Shown piece by piece: positions 1 to 4,732 of a stretch of 9,683 nucleotides of DNA. Within the stretch, counting starts at the first letter, position 1, and every line of letters begins with the position of its first letter. The notes under the pieces were generated by a model. That model was not told where the DNA came from and searched no databases. It saw only the letters and a list, made by a program, of their open reading frames with translations. The DNA is from Acidobacteria bacterium AH-259-L09. GTDB lineage: Bacteria; Acidobacteriota; UBA6911; RPQK01. The stretch lies in contig JALLOL010000082.1 of NCBI GenBank assembly GCA_027717875.1, forward strand, positions 1 through 9,683. The letters are read 5' to 3'. Both the position numbers and the translations under genes were made by a program.

Positions 1-92
1 CAGTTGATACCAAAGGTAAAAAGACGGCGGTGATCCTTTCAATCAAGTAATATGAGCAGTTGATGGAGGACCTTCACGACTTTGCTGTCGTA
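1..92 (+). pseudogene. Phd/YefM-type antitoxin relic, cut by the window edge
   Basis: Read from base 3, the frame gives VDTKGKKTAVILSIK, a TAA stop at 48-50, then YEQLMEDLHDFAVV in the same frame. This matches the middle of Phd/YefM (prevent-host-death) antitoxins, which usually read like GKKTAVVLSIEEYEQLLEDL, so the stop replaces a Glu-type codon. Family members bind DNA through the N-terminal part, which would lie outside the window, and neutralise a RelE or Doc toxin with the C-terminal part. After about base 92 the similarity ends and no toxin follows. The in-frame stop and the lost C-terminus mark it as dead. The family call comes from motif recognition over only about 29 residues. Confidence 0.65.
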
Positions 93-386
93 GTTGGGGC
101 ACTCGAAGGCCTCGCCTGGTTTGGTCGAGTCCACGTCGTCTTTCAGCGTTTTCCACCCGCAGGAGGCAGTTCCAGTCTGGAGATCATATTGCGGCACCGT
201 TCACATAGCTTCCAGTCCGCGGGCAGGTGCAATAGAAATTTCCCCTTTGGAGGGGTTGTATTTTGGAGGAGGAAACAGGGTCAAGAAAGCATTTGAGTCC
301 GCCGTCTTAGGAGTGAGCGTGTAAAAAGCGCTCCTTTAAGGTGGGTTTCCGTCGATGGGTAACACGACAGATTCACGTGAGATTAC
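93..386. other. Non-coding stretch between antitoxin relic and membrane gene
   Basis: No convincing gene, RNA or repeat is seen here. The two short plus-strand open frames show no domain and no ribosome binding site. The sequence is probably decayed DNA downstream of the broken antitoxin, but no trace of a RelE- or Doc-like toxin was recognised in any frame. Confidence 0.5.
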
Positions 387-629
387 TCATAGTGCCTTAC
401 CGCCAATCAGCCCGAAGATTACCCCGCAACCCATCTTAAATACGGTCGAACACGTTTCGGACCACCTGAGCATGTCATTTGTTGGATTCACTTGAAGAGC
501 GAGCCCCACCCCAACTACTAAGGACAGGATAGTTAGACATAGTACAGATATAAAAACGAGTTTAAAAGCTGGAGTAAGAACTAAAGGCGGCCGAGATCTG
601 GAGGAAGGCGGCGGTTGGCCCTGAGACAA
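387..629 (-). CDS. Small two-segment membrane protein, 80 aa
   Basis: The protein has a Pro/Ser/Arg-rich N-terminus (about residues 1-20), a long hydrophobic helix (about 23-46, LVFISVLCLTILSLVVGVGL) and a second short hydrophobic stretch at the C-terminus (about 65-80, MGCGVIFGLIGGKAL). The CSTVFKMGCGVIFGLIGGKAL tail resembles a recurring type of small uncharacterised bacterial membrane protein, so it is probably a real gene, but no function is known to me. The start is a TTG at 629 with an AAGAAGG ribosome binding site seven bases upstream; an in-frame stop lies at 651-653. It begins two bases after the stop of the upstream 50-aa gene, so the two are probably co-transcribed and translationally coupled. 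Confidence 0.7.
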   Translation of the reverse strand: MSQGQPPPSSRSRPPLVLTPAFKLVFISVLCLTILSLVVGVGLALQVNPTNDMLRWSETCSTVFKMGCGVIFGLIGGKAL

Positions 630-631
630 CT

Positions 632-784
632 CTAATCCTTCTTTCTGATTTCATCGATCAGCTCGGATTTCCTGAAGGGATGCTTAACCGTCTCAAAAAC
701 AATCTGGCGCCATGTCCTGGGGATGAGAATCACAAGGAGGATTCCCACACCTACAGTAATGTTGGTTATTAAATCCGGATTCAT
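632..784 (-). CDS. Very small membrane protein, 50 aa
   Basis: This gene encodes MNPDLITNITVGVG, a hydrophobic core (ILLVILIP, within residues 10-22), then a positively charged tail ending ELIDEIRKKD. It looks like a single-pass membrane peptide with a short N-terminus and a soluble C-terminal half. The ATG at 784 follows GGAGG with a seven-base spacer; a second in-frame ATG at 799 would add MEGVL. The stop is two bases before the TTG of the next gene, and that gene's ribosome binding site lies inside the last codons, which supports both as one unit. It is not recognised as a named family. It could act as partner or regulator of the adjacent membrane protein, but that is inference from position only. 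Confidence 0.6.
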   Translation of the reverse strand: MNPDLITNITVGVGILLVILIPRTWRQIVFETVKHPFRKSELIDEIRKKD

Positions 785-799
785 CAATACACCCTCCAT

Positions 800-1163
800 C
801 GGTTCTCCCATGGCCTACTTGTAGTCGTCTCGCCCCAAGAGACATATCTATCCATCTCAGCCGTGTTACCAACAATGTCTCTTCCATCTCTTCAAGGCAA
901 GGTGAACACTTCCACCCAAGATTATAACAGCTCTGGTAGGCATTTCACAAAGACCGTCAGAGAATGTCGCCTTCTGCCTATAAAGACGGGATCTGGGTCA
1001 CCTTCCAGCCACTTAGACCCTTGTGGCTACGTCATCCTGACTAAGTAGAAGCGAGTGGACGAAAAAAATCCGTCAACCCTCAAACAGCCGACGTGCGCTT
1101 GCGGGTGCAAGGGAGAGTTGAGGCTGAGGGAGGAGTACAAATCAGCCCTGCGGATTCGATCCT
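800..1163. other. Gene-free spacer upstream of the membrane gene pair
   Basis: Apart from the minus-strand promoter at 921-950, no gene is supported here. Short open frames on both strands lack ribosome binding sites and recognisable domains. The DUF2283 gene ends at 1164 with no obvious terminator hairpin behind it. Confidence 0.5.
921..950 (-). promoter_or_regulatory. Putative sigma70-type promoter for the small membrane genes
   Basis: On the minus strand a perfect -10 box TATAAT (926-921) is preceded, after an 18-base spacer, by TTGTGA (950-945; four of six matches to TTGACA). It points at the two small membrane genes, giving a leader of roughly 130 bases before the ATG at 784. There is no other gene between. 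Confidence 0.45.
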
Positions 1164-1379
1164 TCAGGGAGTAGCGCTCAGTAGGTTCTGGACGGTGATC
1201 GTTGCGAGGGCGTCCGGCGGAAGGCGATGGCTCACATCCAGGATCTCGATTCCAATGAGACGCTTCTGGTCATCGAGGTCCACGGTGAGCCCGTCTTCAA
1301 TATCAATGTTCTCCATGGGCTTGGCATCCCGGAATCGGATGTACAACGCATTTGCTTCGGGATCGTATTCAATGCGCAT
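1164..1379 (-). CDS. DUF2283 family protein, 71 aa
   Basis: The sequence MRIEYDPEANALYIRFRD, then IDIEDGLTVDLDDQKRLIGI and EILDVS is the DUF2283 (YuzE-like) signature over the first 52 residues; a 20-residue tail follows. Such proteins are small beta-rich proteins often encoded beside DUF4258 or other toxin-like genes and are thought to act as antitoxins, though biochemical proof is scarce. The ATG at 1379 is chosen because a strong AGGAGG site lies just upstream; a TTG at 1394 would put the ribosome binding site inside the gene. An upstream frame (ending at 1369) runs through the start region and reads PVQRIVISVTAKQKF, which might be the tail of a DUF4258-type partner, but this is weak. The gene appears intact and possibly orphaned. 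Confidence 0.85.
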   Translation of the reverse strand: MRIEYDPEANALYIRFRDAKPMENIDIEDGLTVDLDDQKRLIGIEILDVSHRLPPDALATITVQNLLSATP

Positions 1380-1438
1380 GGGCTCCTCCTGCAAACTTTT
1401 GTTTTGCCGTGACGCTGATCACAATGCGTTGCACCGGT

Positions 1439-1489
1439 TCATCTGTCAAGGAGCCGCTCAAGCCACACATTCGTATCTACAAGGTACAT
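1439..1489 (-). pseudogene. 5' fragment of a VapC-type PIN toxin
   Basis: The frame starting with ATG at 1489 reads MYLVDTNVWLERLLDR and stops at 1439. MYLVDTNVWLE is the classic start of a PIN-domain ribonuclease (VapC): the Asp of VDTN is the first catalytic acidic residue. A full toxin has about 130 residues, so only the first 15 or so remain and the other active-site acids are gone. It is preceded, three bases upstream, by the last 15 codons of its antitoxin, so the ancestral antitoxin-toxin order is kept across the scar. Confidence 0.7.
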
Positions 1490-1492
1490 ATG

Positions 1493-1540
1493 TCAATCGC
1501 CGCGCCACTCCAACGCTTTTTGTTGAAGTTCCAATGCCTC
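1493..1540 (-). pseudogene. 3' fragment of the antitoxin that preceded the VapC fragment
   Basis: Reading from 1540 down, the frame gives EALELQQKALEWRGD followed by TGA at 1495-1493, three bases before the PIN-toxin ATG. A Glu/Leu/Gln-rich C-terminal helix ending directly before a VapC start is typical of VapB-like antitoxins. Upstream of GAG the same frame has an immediate stop, so the homologous part is cut at about 1540-1546, where it meets the DUF3368-type fragment. Confidence 0.5.
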
Positions 1541-1578
1541 TCATGGATCAATGGGCCGCTATCGACCAGCACCGTCAT
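1541..1578 (-). pseudogene. 5' fragment of a DUF3368-type PIN nuclease, partner of UPF0175
   Basis: The frame MTVLVDSGPLI starts at ATG 1578, overlapping the stop of the UPF0175 gene as ATGA. The VDSGPLI start is that of the DUF3368 PIN-domain proteins that usually follow UPF0175 antitoxins. After about 11 residues the similarity ends (about 1541-1546) and the frame runs into the foreign antitoxin fragment. The nuclease is lost, which leaves the UPF0175 gene as an orphan. Confidence 0.6.
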
Positions 1579-1862
1579 GGGCCGTGTTCTTCGGAACCTT
1601 CCTCGAAGGCCGCCAGTTCCTTCTCAAGCCATCCTTCGCCATACTCTAAGGTGGGAATATGATGCTCGGCCATCAGGGCTAGGAAATCGCGGTAGGTCAT
1701 GCCCAAAAGTTCAGCCCCTTTCCGCCACGAAATCTTCTGCATCCGCACCCAGTCGAGGACTGCTGCCCGCTTCATTTCCTCAGCCACTGTGGTCTTGTCC
1801 GGGGCAACAATCCTAAGCAACGATTCGGGCAGCTCCCATTCAAATCGTACTGTATGAGCCAT
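1575..1862 (-). CDS. UPF0175 family antitoxin, 95 aa
   Basis: The protein opens with a beta-rich piece (VRFEWELPESLLRIV, residues 5-19), then a helix (TVAEEMKRAAVLDWVR, 25-40) and a helix-turn-helix-like region (ISWRKGAELLGMTYRDFLALM, about 44-64) followed by HHIPTLEYGEGWLEKELAAF. This order is that of UPF0175 proteins, proposed antitoxins that pair with a DUF3368 PIN ribonuclease and probably bind their own promoter. The ATG at 1862 has AGGAGG ten bases upstream. The stop overlaps the ATG of the truncated PIN gene (ATGA). Length is normal for the family and no defect is visible, so the antitoxin should still be made although its toxin is gone. Confidence 0.85.
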   Translation of the reverse strand: MAHTVRFEWELPESLLRIVAPDKTTVAEEMKRAAVLDWVRMQKISWRKGAELLGMTYRDFLALMAEHHIPTLEYGEGWLEKELAAFEEGSEEHGP

Positions 1863-1892
1863 GATCGTCTTCCCTCCTATGACTAACCAGTT

Positions 1893-1898
1893 ATTATA
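1893..1898 (-). promoter_or_regulatory. Putative -10 box of the UPF0175 gene
   Basis: The minus strand carries TATAAT (1898-1893), 30 bases before the ATG at 1862. The -35 region (TTTCTG at a 17-base spacing) is poor, so it would depend on an activator or be weak. It is the only promoter-like element seen in front of the gene. Confidence 0.4.
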
Positions 1899-2060
1899 CC
1901 CCTGTCACCATGAGACAGAAATGGGTGCCTCAGCACGGCAGCTCGTATAAGAATGCAGGCGCGCCCGTGCTCTGGGATCGAGCTTGAGGGGTTGCCGGCC
2001 CCGGATCGCCACCTTAACACAGGTAAGACAGCCTCCTTTCTGATGGATCATTCTGTCGCC

Positions 2061-2089
2061 TTGACATACACAACAATTGTGTGTAATAT
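2061..2089 (+). promoter_or_regulatory. Promoter and probable operator of the mazE/mazF-type operon
   Basis: A perfect -35 TTGACA (2061-2066) and a near-perfect -10 TAATAT (2084-2089) are 17 bases apart. Between them lies an inverted repeat, ACACAA (2068-2073) and TTGTGT (2077-2082), with a three-base centre. A repeat placed between the two promoter boxes is the usual position for the ribbon-helix-helix antitoxin, alone or with its toxin, to bind and repress its own operon. The binding role is inferred; the sequence elements are direct observations. Confidence 0.75.
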
Positions 2090-2119
2090 TCAAGGAGCAT
2101 GAACGGAGGCAGAGAAACA

Positions 2120-2365
2120 ATGAATAAACGGATCAACATCTCCTTGCCGGAAGAAACTGTCAGGTTGCTTGATCGTGTGGCAGAAAAGGGCAATCGAAGC
2201 AAACTGATTAACAAGGCAGTCAGACACTATGTGGAGCAGCTCGGTCGAGAAAACCTGAGAGGACGGTTGAAGAAAGGTGCACAAGCGCAAGCTGAACGAG
2301 ACCTCCATCTTGTAAAGGAGTGGTTTGCTCTTGATGAAGAGGCATGGGAAGGCAACGTAAGGTAA
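2120..2365 (+). CDS. mazE: MazE-type ribbon-helix-helix antitoxin, 81 aa
   Basis: The N-terminus MNKRINISLPEETVRLLD is a ribbon-helix-helix DNA-binding domain: strand RINISLP (4-10), helix A (11-22), a Gly-containing turn (AEKGNRS) and helix B (KLINKAVRHYVEQ, 28-40). The C-terminal half is charged and helical and ends LDEEAWEGNVR, the likely toxin-binding segment. Start choice: ATG 2120 fits the RHH start and has GGAGG ten bases upstream; an earlier in-frame ATG at 2099 has its ribosome site too close. The gene overlaps the MazF-type toxin by 22 bases, typical of coupled translation. Expected role: neutralise the toxin and repress the promoter at 2061-2089. The RHH class is clear; the symbol is by analogy, since classic E. 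coli MazE has an AbrB fold. Confidence 0.85.
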   Translation: MNKRINISLPEETVRLLDRVAEKGNRSKLINKAVRHYVEQLGRENLRGRLKKGAQAQAERDLHLVKEWFALDEEAWEGNVR

Positions 2366-2715
2366 AGTTCCCGAAACGTGGCGAGGTCTATCTCGTCAAC
2401 TTTGATCCCACACTGGGCGCAGAGATAACAAAGACGCGCCCAGCTTTAATTTTGCAAAACGATATTGCTAATCGGTATAGTCCCATCACTATTGTCGCTG
2501 CCATCACATCAAAGTTTGACGACCAACTTTATCCGACAGAAGTCCTGATAAGATCTCGGGAGGGAGGTCTAACTACTGACTCGGTAGTGCTACTTAATCA
2601 AGTCCGTTCGATTGACAAAAGACGCTTGGTTAGATCGCTTGGGGCAGTATCATCCGAAACAATGGAACAGGTTAACCGAGCTCTCCTCATCAGCCTTGCG
2701 CTCATTGATATTTGA
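2344..2715 (+). CDS. mazF: MazF/PemK family mRNA interferase toxin, 123 aa
   Basis: Family motifs are present in order: KRGEVYLVNFDPTLGAEITK (11-30), TRPALILQND (31-40), SPITIVAAIT (46-55), YPTEVLI (63-69), LTTDSVVLLNQVRSID (76-91). The conserved Arg of the TRP motif (32) and the Thr of the VAAIT strand (55) are those linked with RNA cleavage in MazF proteins. Length is normal (about 110-125). It should cut mRNA at short specific sites when not bound by the upstream antitoxin. The ATG at 2344 lies inside the antitoxin gene; the ten-residue basic lead (MGRQRKVKFP) before KRGEVY is slightly longer than usual. No terminator hairpin follows directly. Nothing suggests inactivation. Confidence 0.92.
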   Translation: MGRQRKVKFPKRGEVYLVNFDPTLGAEITKTRPALILQNDIANRYSPITIVAAITSKFDDQLYPTEVLIRSREGGLTTDSVVLLNQVRSIDKRRLVRSLGAVSSETMEQVNRALLISLALIDI

Positions 2716-3302
2716 TTAGAGGAATTACTGTATCCAAATTGTTATTCCGAACGAGTGGTCGTATTTGAGGGGATTAGGTAACAGAAGAAATGAAGGCGCA
2801 GTCTATGGTACGCCCTCCGCGGTCTGCCCTCCGCAGCGCTTCAGCCCCGGCTGTTCAGCTCCGGCGCGGCAGCCGAGGCTGCTCGCCGGGTCTTTCCGCG
2901 GCTCCGGGCCAGCCCGCTCCGGGCGGCATCGATTGACGTCGCTCCGGTTCGGCGCAAATCGCTCCGGCCGCCGGGTCGGGATCTACCGGCTGCAGCCCCG
3001 GCTCAGCCGCCGTGGCTTCCGCAGCGGCATTCACCCGACCCGGGCGTCCTCCGCTCCCTGGCTGAGAAATGGGGGACTGTCCCTGCGTGGACTGTCCCCC
3101 CATTTCTCAGCCCAGTTGCGCCTCACACTCCGCGATCACTGACGGTGGCAAATGGCTCCGCCGCAAAAGGTCGCGCCAGCATCCGCCCTGTCACGCCTTT
3201 TGCATATGCTTCGTTATGTTGTGCATTTTTTCGCGTTTTTCCCCTGGGGTCCCGGCTAATCTCTAGCTTTGCACCCAGTAGCTACTTCCGAAGAAGCGAT
3301 TC
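2716..3302. other. GC-rich non-coding region with repeats and a long hairpin
   Basis: No gene is supported. From about 2820 to 3060 the sequence is very GC-rich and contains five copies of GCTCCGG (starting at 2858, 2901, 2916, 2941, 2961) plus many short CCGG/CCGCC blocks. It is followed by the hairpin at 3060-3112 and a weaker inverted repeat, GCAAAAGG (3163-3170) with CCTTTTGC (3196-3203). Open frames across it on both strands are Arg/Pro/Gly-rich and look like composition artefacts. A short minus-strand frame reading WRDLLRRSHLPPSVIAEC ends at the base of the hairpin; it might be the tail of a lost gene, but it was not recognised. Confidence 0.55.
3060..3112. repeat. Long imperfect hairpin of GGGGACAGTCC type
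   Basis: The left arm 3060-3082 (GGCTGAGAAATGGGGG then ACTGTCC) and the right arm 3089-3112 (GGACTGTCCCCCC then ATTTCTCAGCC) are complementary over about 22 pairs, with one extra C in the right arm and one central mismatch; the loop is CTGCGT. Hairpins with a GGGGACAGTCCCC core occur as dispersed intergenic repeats in many bacteria, some tied to REP-associated (Y1) transposases. The rightward core GGACAGTC recurs in tandem at 8121-8138. There is no T-tract on either side, so a rho-independent terminator is unlikely. Confidence 0.7.
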
Positions 3303-3359
3303 CCCGAACGCGCGGGCTCAGCGGCGAGTTTACGAGTCCGCTGCAGCCCTTTGTTCGGG
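3303..3359 (-). repeat. Integron attC site 1, 57 bp, behind the kinase-like gene
   Basis: In minus-strand order: CCCGAAC (1L, 3359-3353), GGGCTGCAGCGG (2L), a 13-base centre, CCGCTGAGCCC (2R) and GTTCGGG (1R, 3309-3303). 1L and 1R are perfectly complementary. 2L and 2R pair with one extra base in 2L, the extrahelical base that sets attC polarity, and it lies on the side expected for minus-strand cassettes. Length is at the short end known for attC sites. The kinase-like gene ends inside it. The sequence looks competent for recombination. Confidence 0.85.
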
Positions 3360-3929
3360 CAGCTTCTTTTGGTTACGACTTCCCTCTTGCCAATGCTTAT
3401 CCAGCATTTCTTTCACTTTTTTCGCTGCTTGCTCCGGCCCTAACCCTGATATATGTACCGAAATGTCTGCTCTCTTATACGTTCGATTGAAATACGTGAT
3501 ATCTTTCTTAATCTCTTTCAGGTAAAGTGGTTTTTCTTTTCTCGTCACATGCTTTTCAATGGGGTTGGAGTCTTTGTCATAGAATGTGATTCTTTTCAAG
3601 ATATTTGCTGCGTCGTCAGTAAGCACGACAATTGTCCCCTTCGCTCTTTTCACCACACGCCAGTAGTTGTCCATGAGCCCACTTGGTGAAAGTGCAATCA
3701 CAGCCTCCCCGCTCTCCTCTCGCTTGAGTAGGTGCTTTAAGGCCTTGGAGGCTTCCTGCCGAAATGAATACATGGTCAAGAACTTGTCCTGGAGGCGTTC
3801 AATAGGCATTGAGAAAAAACTCTCGATCTCATGGTCAAGGTCAAAAAATGGACAGCCAAGTAATGCGGCCAATTTTGCACCGACTGTTGTTTTCCCAACG
3901 CAACTTACACCTGTGAGGAAGATTCTCAT
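3330..3929 (-). CDS. Shikimate-kinase-like P-loop protein in an integron cassette, 199 aa
   Basis: The N-terminus MRIFLTGVSCVGKTTVG holds a Walker A motif (GVSCVGKTT, 7-15). CPFFDLDHEIE (26-36) matches the segment of shikimate kinases that carries the substrate-binding Asp. The Gly-rich substrate loop is replaced by SPSGLM (81-86), and RITFYDKDSNPIEKH (113-127) stands where the lid would be, so it is more likely a small-molecule kinase of unknown substrate than an aroK enzyme. The last ten residues (LPEQRAAADS) are encoded by attC site 1, which supplies the stop, as is common in cassettes; the native core probably ends near residue 180. ATG 3929 has GGAGG seven bases upstream and lies about 30 bases from the cassette's 5' boundary. 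It is intact. Confidence 0.75.
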   Translation of the reverse strand: MRIFLTGVSCVGKTTVGAKLAALLGCPFFDLDHEIESFFSMPIERLQDKFLTMYSFRQEASKALKHLLKREESGEAVIALSPSGLMDNYWRVVKRAKGTIVVLTDDAANILKRITFYDKDSNPIEKHVTRKEKPLYLKEIKKDITYFNRTYKRADISVHISGLGPEQAAKKVKEMLDKHWQEGSRNQKKLPEQRAAADS

Positions 3930-3958
3930 ATATGCCTCCGAGTCCTGCTCCTATGTGG

Positions 3959-4044
3959 CCCGACGGCAGCGTTGAGGTGCCGGAAGAGGCCAAGTGAGGG
4001 AGGAGTGCGGCTTTTCCCAGTCACTCTCCATCGCTTTGTTCGGG
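3959..4044 (-). repeat. Integron attC site 2, degenerate, about 86 bp
   Basis: The left end in minus-strand order is CCCGAACAAAGCGATGGAG (from 4044), the same CCCGAACAAAG opening as site 1. The right end is CTCAACGCTGCCGTCGGG, ending at 3959. AGCG..GAG pairs with CTC..CGCT. The core should read GTTCGGG but reads GTCGGG, missing one T of the GTT triplet at which integrases cut, so the site is probably dead. It separates the 147-aa gene from the kinase-like gene. Confidence 0.55.
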
Positions 4045-4464
4045 CATTGACTGTTCAATGACTTGCCACTTCTTCTCCGGGGACCGATTCCAAACATAGT
4101 GCGTAGAGTATGCATCCTCAACGCCCTCATTTCCCGACTTCGAGAACCGTAAGATTCGGTTTTTGCCTTTACCCCACTGATGGTAAACCGTTCGTCTTGG
4201 GAGCATGTTCAAGTCGTGAACGTGGAAACCGATGATCCGCAGGATGCGATTGGCTTTGGACAGGCTCCCTTCGAATACACGCTCAAGATATGGAACGTGA
4301 CCGCGGTACCACGCCTCATGCTTCTTCTGAGTCAGGTTTCCCATCTCCATCAAAACGTCGACTGGTGCGACCACATCCGAACGAGAAAGTATGTTGGCGA
4401 CCGCTCGGACAACACGGGGATAGTATTTGTCCTGCCGGTATGTGTTGACTGTAACCTGTTTCAT
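4021..4464 (-). CDS. Conserved protein of unknown function, 147 aa, integron cassette
   Basis: The sequence starts KQVTVNTYRQDKYYPRVVRAV and continues with VVAPVDVLMEMGNLTQKK, GHVPYLERVFEGSLSKANRI and LRFSKSGNEGVEDAYSTHYV. I recall this pattern (YYPRVVRAVA, VAPVDVL, PYLERV, LSKAxRILR, LRFSKxG) from uncharacterised proteins of environmental bacteria, but no function is assigned. It is rich in basic and aromatic residues, has no signal peptide or membrane segment and is probably cytosolic. The last codons (MPEQSDGE) lie in attC site 2. The gene shares a cassette with the 77-aa gene upstream (34-base gap, no attC between). The ATG at 4464 has only a weak GGG-type ribosome site, so translation may be coupled to the upstream gene. 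Confidence 0.7.
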   Translation of the reverse strand: MKQVTVNTYRQDKYYPRVVRAVANILSRSDVVAPVDVLMEMGNLTQKKHEAWYRGHVPYLERVFEGSLSKANRILRIIGFHVHDLNMLPRRTVYHQWGKGKNRILRFSKSGNEGVEDAYSTHYVWNRSPEKKWQVIEQSMPEQSDGE

Positions 4465-4498
4465 CGCCCAAGTTATTCAAGAAACCGTGTCTCGTCCG

Positions 4499-4732
4499 TC
4501 AGAAGGGCAGCTCCCAGACTCGAACTCCGTCAAACGTCTCTGAATCTTCGTCAGGCGAATCTAAGGTGCCTTGGTGGACCTCCACTCTGACGAACGGCTT
4601 CCTCAATCTCTTCTCGCCCCACCCATGGGCAATTTGCTTGGCAAATACCTCGTCATCCGTCTCGACCATCAGGTAGCCCACCGGCTCGTCTGATGCCGAG
4701 ACGAACTTCAACGAGATCACCTTTGGTTTCAC
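4499..4732 (-). CDS. Hypothetical protein, 77 aa, first gene of a two-gene cassette
   Basis: The product reads [20 protein letters not shown], then [20 protein letters not shown] and a C-terminal part ending SETFDGVRVWELPF. It is a small acidic, soluble protein with a likely beta-alpha-beta start; I do not recognise a family. The GTG at 4732 is preferred because GAGGTG lies six to seven bases upstream; a TTG at 4735 is closer to the site. The start lies only about 26 bases from the cassette's 5' boundary (TTCGGG, 4758-4753), a normal leader for integron cassettes, which supports it as a real gene. It is followed within 34 bases by the 147-aa gene, with which it probably forms a unit. Confidence 0.6.
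   Translation of the reverse strand: MKPKVISLKFVSASDEPVGYLMVETDDEVFAKQIAHGWGEKRLRKPFVRVEVHQGTLDSPDEDSETFDGVRVWELPF

Noticed and set aside
1093..1662. Plus-strand open frame of 189 aa, and another of 154 aa at 1352-1816
   Set aside because: Both lie opposite the DUF2283, PIN-fragment and UPF0175 sequences on the minus strand, which show clear families and ribosome sites. The plus-strand products show no recognisable pattern.
2748..2770. TTCCGAAC after mazF as an attC left box
   Set aside because: No complementary GTTCGGA-type right box or paired inner boxes were found within 150 bases on either side.
2765..3142. Open frame of 125 aa across the GC-rich block
   Set aside because: Arg/Pro/Gly/Ser-rich, no ribosome site, and it runs through the hairpin repeat. 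Long frames are expected by chance at this GC content.
3163..3203. Inverted repeat GCAAAAGG/CCTTTTGC as a further attC or a terminator
   Set aside because: Neither a GTT-type core nor complementary outer boxes flank it, and it has no T-tract in a suitable position; it remains only a weak hairpin.
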